Position numbers and translations under genes: made by a program
The notes under the pieces: model-generated
The model's input: only the letters and a program-made list of their open reading frames with translations
Told to the model about the DNA's origin: nothing
Databases searched by the model: none
Shown here: positions 59,411 to 64,000 of the stretch, one piece after another
How the letters are laid out: every line of letters begins with the position of its first letter
Position numbering within the stretch: the stretch's first letter is position 1
Assembly: GCF_036746095.1 (NCBI RefSeq)
Contig: NZ_DAIOEU010000020.1
Location: forward strand, 1 to 64,000
Origin: Dyella_B sp036746095
GTDB lineage: Bacteria; Pseudomonadota; Gammaproteobacteria; Xanthomonadales; Rhodanobacteraceae
Reading direction: 5' to 3'
DNA length: 64,000 bases

Positions 59411-60100
59411 ATGTTGCGTCATCTGGCCATTGCCACCGCCCTCGCCCTGGGCAGCGTCGTGATCGCCGCGCCGGCCTTCGCGCAGAGCGCTTCCAGCGCG
59501 CAGCCGTCCAACGCATCGTCGCCGCAGGCCGTTGTCGAGGACATCGCTCACCAGCTCGATACGCAGATCGCCGATCACAAGGCACAGCTGCAGAACAACA
59601 AGCCCAAGCTGATCGCGTTGATCAATCAGATCTTCCTGCCGCATTTCGATACCGATTGGGCGTCGATCCTGGTGCTGGGCATGCACGCACGCGAGGCGAC
59701 GCCCGAGCAGCGCGCGCGCTTTGCCAAGGCTTTCTACAGTTCGCTGACCAACCGCTATGCGGAAGGCCTGCTGGGCTATACGAAGGGTACGGTAAAGGTC
59801 CTGCCGTCCAATGGCGAGGTCAACCCGAAGTACACCGTGGTCAAGACGCAGATGAACACCAGCGACAACAAGCCGGTCGCCGTCAACTTCGTGTTCCACC
59901 AGACCGCCGATGGTCAGTGGAAGGCGTATGACATCATCATCGAAGGCATTTCCTACATCACCAATTACCGCAACCAGGTCGATGCCGAGATCAAGAAAGA
60001 AGGTCTCGACAAGCTGATTGCCGATCTGGAAACGCAGGGTGACAGGGCATTGCAGAAGATGGACCAGGAAAACAAGGGCAATAAGGGCAGCCAGGGCTGA
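59411..60100 (+). CDS. mlaC: Periplasmic phospholipid-binding protein MlaC
   Basis: A 229-residue periplasmic shuttle carrying phospholipid between MlaA and MlaD. The signal peptide MLRHLAIATALALGSVVIAA ends near AFAQ; family segments are FDTDWASILVLGMHAREATP, YSSLTNRYAEGLLGY, and the C-terminal YDIIIEGISYITNYRNQVD shown as core IIEGISYITNYRNQ. ACGAGGAG lies just before the ATG at 59411. It ends at the TGATG overlapping mlaB. Confidence 0.93.
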   Translation: MLRHLAIATALALGSVVIAAPAFAQSASSAQPSNASSPQAVVEDIAHQLDTQIADHKAQLQNNKPKLIALINQIFLPHFDTDWASILVLGMHAREATPEQRARFAKAFYSSLTNRYAEGLLGYTKGTVKVLPSNGEVNPKYTVVKTQMNTSDNKPVAVNFVFHQTADGQWKAYDIIIEGISYITNYRNQVDAEIKKEGLDKLIADLETQGDRALQKMDQENKGNKGSQG

Positions 60101-60408
60101 TGTCTCCCACCAAGTCCGGCAAGTTTCAGGTGATTGCAGACGTGCCGGACACGATCTCCGTGTCCGGCACGTTGAATTTCGCCACGGCGGCCAATGCGTT
60201 GAGGGCGATGCGCAGTGCGTTCGCCAGGCATGATCGCCATACGCTTGACCTCGGAGGCGTGGATAGTTGCGACAGTGCAGGCCTGGCTTGCGTGCTGGCT
60301 GCATTGTCGGAAGCCGATCGAGGCGGGCCCCGGGTAAGCGTGCGCCACGTGCCGGAAGGCATGCAGGCGCTTGCGCAAGTTTGCGGTGTGGAATCGCTGT
60401 TGCACTGA
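60100..60408 (+). CDS. mlaB: STAS-domain protein MlaB
   Basis: A 102-residue STAS-domain subunit that binds MlaF and is needed for transporter activity. The STAS core LDLGGVDSCDSAGLACVLAAL carries the DSAG motif, here split as DSCDSAGLACVLAAL. The start overlaps the mlaC stop by one base. Fifth and last gene of the operon; a bidirectional terminator follows. Confidence 0.92.
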   Translation: MSPTKSGKFQVIADVPDTISVSGTLNFATAANALRAMRSAFARHDRHTLDLGGVDSCDSAGLACVLAALSEADRGGPRVSVRHVPEGMQALAQVCGVESLLH

Positions 60409-60437
60409 TGGTCTGCAATCAGGGATCGACCAGGCAC

Positions 60438-60469
60438 AAAAAACGGAGCTCTGACGAGCTCCGTTTTTT
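60438..60469. terminator. Bidirectional terminator between mlaB and mlaA
   Basis: A 14-bp stem, AAAAAACGGAGCTC / GAGCTCCGTTTTTT, with a TGAC loop and T-run on both strands. It serves mlaFEDCB and probably the convergent mlaA. Confidence 0.95.
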
Positions 60470-60525
60470 TTTGCTTGGCCGGGTTGAAATCCGGCCGATC
60501 AGATCGGGGATTTCAACTTGCAGGC

Positions 60526-61392
60526 TTAGCCGCCAGCTGGCTTGCCTGAATTGTCCTGCTGTTTTTGCTTCTGTTCCCATTGCTGTTGCTCCTTCAACAG
60601 CTCGGCAGGATCGAAATTCTGATCTTGCTTGTTGTTCGAGCCTTGGCCTTGTTGCAACTTCAACATCACGTCCGCTGGCGGATTGCCGTCGTAGATCTTG
60701 TTCAGACGGTTCTGGCGCCAGGCGTCGCGCACGAAGGCGTAGGGATCGTAGGCAGACTGCAGGAAGCTGTCGGCGTCGAGCAACTGGGCGCGCATCTGGA
60801 TGAAATAGACCGCTTCGGGGATGTAGTACTGGCCCCAGTGGAATTTGTGATTGCTCTCGAAGTAGCTGATCGGATCGAACAGATAGCCGTCCACCGGGTA
60901 CTGCCACACGTCGCGGAAGGTTGACGGGCCGAGCAGCGGAATCATCAGGTAATCGCCTTCCGGCACGCCCCAGCGGGCCAGGGTGATGCCAAAATCGGTT
61001 TCCTTGATCGGAATCTGCATTTTCGTGGCCGGATCGAAGAAGCCGGCCAAGCCAACCGTCATATTGATCAAGAAGCGACCGGTATCGGTCATGGCGTCAC
61101 TGGGACGAGCCTGTAACAGATTGTTGGCAATGCTGATCGGCAACTTGATATTGGTGAAGAAATTGCTGATCGAGGTCTGCACCGGCTTGGGCGTCACCTT
61201 GGTGTAACCCACCGCGACCGGACGCAGCACGTGCTTGTCCAGCGCCATGTTGAAGGCATAACTCTTGCGGTTGAACTTCTCCAGCGGATCGTCGGTGCGA
61301 GGGGGCGCGATGGCACATCCAGCCAACAGGGCAAGCATGGCGAAGGCGGGCAGGAGACGGCTGAGTGCGGCAAGACGGGGCAGGGAAGGCAT
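60526..61392 (-). CDS. mlaA: Outer-membrane lipoprotein MlaA (VacJ)
   Basis: A 288-residue lipoprotein that removes mislocalised phospholipid from the outer leaflet. The lipobox is MLALLAGCAIAPP; the family blocks DPLEKFNRKSYAFNMALD, FFTNIKLPISIANNLLQ, LARWGVPEGDYLMIPLLGPS and DPISYFESNHKF follow. The C-terminal tail is Gln/Lys-rich. The ATG at 61392 gives a clean lipoprotein signal; a TTG at 61413 is less likely. Convergent with mlaFEDCB, so all six Mla components lie within 5 kb. Confidence 0.93.
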   Translation of the reverse strand: MPSLPRLAALSRLLPAFAMLALLAGCAIAPPRTDDPLEKFNRKSYAFNMALDKHVLRPVAVGYTKVTPKPVQTSISNFFTNIKLPISIANNLLQARPSDAMTDTGRFLINMTVGLAGFFDPATKMQIPIKETDFGITLARWGVPEGDYLMIPLLGPSTFRDVWQYPVDGYLFDPISYFESNHKFHWGQYYIPEAVYFIQMRAQLLDADSFLQSAYDPYAFVRDAWRQNRLNKIYDGNPPADVMLKLQQGQGSNNKQDQNFDPAELLKEQQQWEQKQKQQDNSGKPAGG

Positions 61393-61606
61393 CAAGGGGG
61401 GAGTCCGCTGCAAAGGTTGGGGAGATTATATGTGTACTTTCTAGTTCTATATTGTGCACGTATTGCAACATTGTTTCGAGCTAGCGTGCGATGGCCGGGC
61501 ATGATAAAGCGTGTTCAGCATGGCCGCGAGCGCTTCGCGTTGCCAGCCGGGTAGCCGGCCGATAAACTGTAAGGCCGCATAAGTTTTTATAGTTCAAGGA
61601 TTTCCG

Positions 61607-61897
61607 ATGGCTCGCATTACCGTGGAAGACTGCCTCGAGGTGGTCAACAACCGTTTTGAACTGGTTCTGATGGCGACCAAGCGCGCCCGCCAGCTCGCCA
61701 ACGGGGCCGAACCGGCCGTCAACCCCGACAACGATAAGCCTACGGTGTTGGCGCTGCGTGAAATTGCCGATCGTCGCATCGACCAGGTCACGATCGACGA
61801 GATCGACCGCGCCGAGCGCGAACGCGCCGAGCGTGAAGCCCTGGAATGGGCGGCGCAGGAAGTGGATGACGATCTCTCCAAAGGTGGAGATGACTGA
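61607..61897 (+). CDS. rpoZ: RNA polymerase omega subunit
   Basis: A 96-residue subunit that aids assembly of RNA polymerase. The N-terminal MARITVEDCLEVVNNRFELVLMATKRARQL (core VEDCLEVVNNRFELVLMATK) is canonical, followed by NDKPTVLALREIA. The Glu/Asp-rich tail is species-specific. AAGGA lies 9 bases before the ATG. It heads an rpoZ-spoT unit; gmk is elsewhere. Confidence 0.96.
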   Translation: MARITVEDCLEVVNNRFELVLMATKRARQLANGAEPAVNPDNDKPTVLALREIADRRIDQVTIDEIDRAERERAEREALEWAAQEVDDDLSKGGDD

Positions 61898-62030
61898 TGG
61901 ATGGTGGCGGCTGTCGACAGTGGGTTAAACCTCGAGCCGGCCACACCGGGTCGATAAGCCACGCGTCACGCCTCCACTTCTTCTTTCAGTTTTGCAGCGA
62001 GGCGACGGCCTGAGCGGGCGCCGGGATTCC

Positions 62031-64000
62031 ATGACGACGGCGGCCACGCATCCAGCCTCCCCGGATACGTCCGCATTGCCGCCCTACGTGCTGGCGCTGA
62101 AAGAGCGCCTTGCCTATCTGCCCGAGCCGCAAGTTGCGCGCGTATTGCGCGCCTATCAAGTCGGCGCGGTGGCGCATGAAGGGCAGACGCGCAAGAGCGG
62201 CGAGCCCTACATCACCCATCCCATCGCCGTGGCCGGCATCCTGGCCGAGTTCGGCATGGATGCGGAAACCATCATCGCCGCGATCCTGCACGACACGCTG
62301 GAAGACACGCAGCTGACCCGCACCGAGTTGGCCGGCGAATTCGGCGAGCCGGTGGCAGAACTGGTCGACGGCGTTACCAAGCTGGACAAGATGCGCTTTT
62401 CCAGCCGCCAGGAGGCGGATGCGGAAAGTTTCCGCAAGATGCTGCTGGCGATGGCGCGCGACCTGCGTGTCATCCTGATCAAGCTGGCCGATCGCCTGCA
62501 CAACATGCGCACGCTCGGCGCAAAAGACCCCGAGGCGCGGCGCCGCATCGCGCGCGAAACGTTGGAAATCTACGCGCCGATCGCGCAGCGCCTCGGCATG
62601 AACAAGATCAAGGCCGAGCTGCAGGATCTTGGTTTTCGCGCGCTGCATCCCGATCGCTATCGCGTGATCAGCGAACGCATTCGCGCCGCGCTCGGCAATC
62701 GCCGTGAAGCGATGAGCCGCATCGAAGGCGCGCTCACTGCGCGCCTGGTCGAAGAGCGCATTCCGGTGCGCGTGGTGGGGCGGATCAAGTCGTCGTGGAG
62801 CATCTATTCCAAGATGCGCAATGAGCACAAGAGCTTTGCGCAGCTGATGGACGTGTACGGCTTCCGTGTGGTGACCGACACGGCGATGAGCTGCTACATG
62901 GCGCTGGGCGTCGTGCACGCCTTGTACAAGCCCGTCGATCGCCGTTTCAAGGACTTCATTGCGATCCCGAAGGCCAATGGCTACCAGTCGTTGCACACCG
63001 TTTTGCTCGGGCCGTTCGGTGCGCCGATCGAGGTGCAAATCCGCACCGAGGAAATGGATTCGGTAGCCGAACGTGGCGTCGCGGCGCACTGGGCATACAA
63101 GACGGAAAGCGGTCCGGCGAACAGCGCGCAGGCGCGTGCGCGCGAATGGCTTTCCGCCCTGGCCGATAGCCAGGCGAACACGCCTTCCGCGGCGGAATTC
63201 ATCGAGAACGTCAAGATCGATCTGTTCCCGGATGAGACCTATTTGTTCACGCCGCGCGGTGACATCCTGTCGCTGCCGCGCAATGCGACGGCGTTGGATT
63301 TTGCGTATGCCGTGCATACCGACGTGGGCGATCACGCGGTGGCGGCGCGCGTCGACAAGAAGTTGCTGCCGCTGCGCGCCCGGCTTGAATCCGGGCAGTT
63401 GGTGGAGATCATTACGGCGCCGTCGGCGGTGCCCAATCCTGCGTGGCTGGAATTCGTGGTCACGGGCAAGGCACGCACCGCCATCCGCCAATACCTGAAA
63501 CATCTGCAGCACGAGGACGCGGTCGATTTTGGCCACCGCATGCTCGATCGCGCGCTCGATGCGCTGGGCACCAGCCTGGATGCCATCCAGCCGGAGGTGC
63601 TGGAAAAATTCCTGCACAAGTCCAAGCTCAAGCGCCTGGAAGAGCTGCTGGCCGATATTGCGCTTGGCAATCGCATGCCCGATCAGGTCGCCGGCCAGCT
63701 GGTGACCTCGCGGGGTACGTCCGCACGTGGCGCGCTGGTCACGCATCCGACGGAGAAGATCCATATCACCGGCGCCGAGCGTGGCGTGCTGAGCTTCGCC
63801 AATTGCTGCCATCCGTTGCCGGGCGACGAAATCGTCGGCTACCTGTCGCCAGGCAAGGGCATCGTCGTGCATCGCACCGAATGCCCGAACATGGCCGAGC
63901 TGCGCAAATCCACGCCGGAGCGTTGCGTGGATATCGAATGGGACCGCGACGTACAAGGCGATTACCGCGCCGAACTGCGCATCGAAGTCATCAACCGGCC
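62031..64000 (+). CDS. spoT: Bifunctional (p)ppGpp synthetase/hydrolase SpoT, N-terminal part
   Basis: A 656-codon open part of the gene, running off the window with no stop; only the ACT domain end should be missing. Domains in order: HD hydrolase (about 40-195) with YITHPIAVAGIL and the metal motif LHDTLEDT, synthetase (about 225-345) with RVVGRIKSSWSIYSKM, YGFRVV and KANGYQSLHT, TGS (about 390-455, VFTPRGDILSLPRNATALDF shown as FTPRGDILSLP), then a helical/zinc-finger part with FANCCHPLPGDEIVGY. The intact HD residues imply ppGpp hydrolysis. The ATG at 62031 starts MTTAATHPASPDTS; no strong Shine-Dalgarno. Probably the main ppGpp regulator with RelA elsewhere. Confidence 0.95.
   Translation, partial: MTTAATHPASPDTSALPPYVLALKERLAYLPEPQVARVLRAYQVGAVAHEGQTRKSGEPYITHPIAVAGILAEFGMDAETIIAAILHDTLEDTQLTRTELAGEFGEPVAELVDGVTKLDKMRFSSRQEADAESFRKMLLAMARDLRVILIKLADRLHNMRTLGAKDPEARRRIARETLEIYAPIAQRLGMNKIKAELQDLGFRALHPDRYRVISERIRAALGNRREAMSRIEGALTARLVEERIPVRVVGRIKSSWSIYSKMRNEHKSFAQLMDVYGFRVVTDTAMSCYMALGVVHALYKPVDRRFKDFIAIPKANGYQSLHTVLLGPFGAPIEVQIRTEEMDSVAERGVAAHWAYKTESGPANSAQARAREWLSALADSQANTPSAAEFIENVKIDLFPDETYLFTPRGDILSLPRNATALDFAYAVHTDVGDHAVAARVDKKLLPLRARLESGQLVEIITAPSAVPNPAWLEFVVTGKARTAIRQYLKHLQHEDAVDFGHRMLDRALDALGTSLDAIQPEVLEKFLHKSKLKRLEELLADIALGNRMPDQVAGQLVTSRGTSARGALVTHPTEKIHITGAERGVLSFANCCHPLPGDEIVGYLSPGKGIVVHRTECPNMAELRKSTPERCVDIEWDRDVQGDYRAELRIEVINR

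Noticed and set aside
61986..63956. Minus-strand open frame of 656 codons opposite spoT
   Set aside because: Antisense shadow of spoT. The spoT frame has recognisable HD, synthetase and TGS motifs; the opposite frame is His/Arg/Gln-rich with no family features.
1..64000. CRISPR arrays, rRNA genes, integrases, complete insertion sequences
   Set aside because: None seen. The repeats present are isolated palindromes, not regularly spaced direct repeats, and no transposase or integrase frame was recognised.

Overview
The window is chromosomal DNA from a GC-rich gammaproteobacterium of the order Xanthomonadales, most likely family Rhodanobacteraceae (Dyella, Luteibacter, Rhodanobacter, Frateuria). 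The call rests on a Clp-type CRP homologue close to trpEGDC and speD, a class I fructose-bisphosphate aldolase as the glycolytic enzyme, an Xanthomonadales-style SpeD N terminus, and intergenic palindromes of kinds common in this order. It is an inference from gene content; no 16S gene is present.

Layout. 1-3.6 kb: tyrosine/homogentisate degradation (partial hpd, hmgA, fahA), then thiol peroxidase tpx. 3.6-14.1 kb: truncated haemoglobin, central carbon metabolism (gapA, pyk, fba, tkt), an OsmC protein, an S1/P1 nuclease, a secreted TonB-C-like protein and two beta-barrel porin-like proteins. 14.2-18.3 kb: purC with three tightly overlapping downstream genes (one frameshifted), then cytochrome c, djlA and rpe. 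18.3-19.2 kb: a gene-poor stretch with two minus-strand terminators, a 37-codon membrane-peptide ORF and a long inverted repeat. 19.2-22.5 kb: a response regulator, a secreted protein of unknown function and a large sensor kinase, resembling the regulators of the proteobacterial 'dedicated sortase' system. 22.7-28.3 kb: trpE, a secreted protein, trpG, trpD, trpC and a HAD phosphatase. 28.3-34.4 kb: a MarR-GNAT fusion, clp, speD, coq7, a GlcF-like Fe-S protein, rplM-rpsI. 34.5-41.4 kb: tRNA-Gln(CTG) followed by a partial copy of its own 3' end and an accessory block (TfoX-N protein, GH78 alpha-L-rhamnosidase, TonB-dependent receptor). 41.4-46.1 kb: small membrane protein, rpiA, EVE protein, fau, 6S RNA, zapA and a ZapB-like gene on the minus strand; ygfB and pepP on the plus strand. 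46.3-52.6 kb: Tat-exported phospholipase C, prolidase, PilZ and DUF1631 proteins. 52.7-64 kb: hemW-rdgB-rph, divergent yicC-gmk, the mlaFEDCB operon converging on mlaA, then rpoZ-spoT (spoT runs off the window).

Most of the window is conserved housekeeping DNA. The items most worth attention are the RR/secreted protein/HK trio with no sortase in view, an MlaD with two tandem MCE domains, a MITE-like element that seems to have split a REP palindrome, a tRNA-3'-end remnant bordering the rhamnosidase/receptor block, a repeat element read in frame inside an Fe-S protein, a single-base frameshift in a DUF962 gene, and two small membrane-protein genes.
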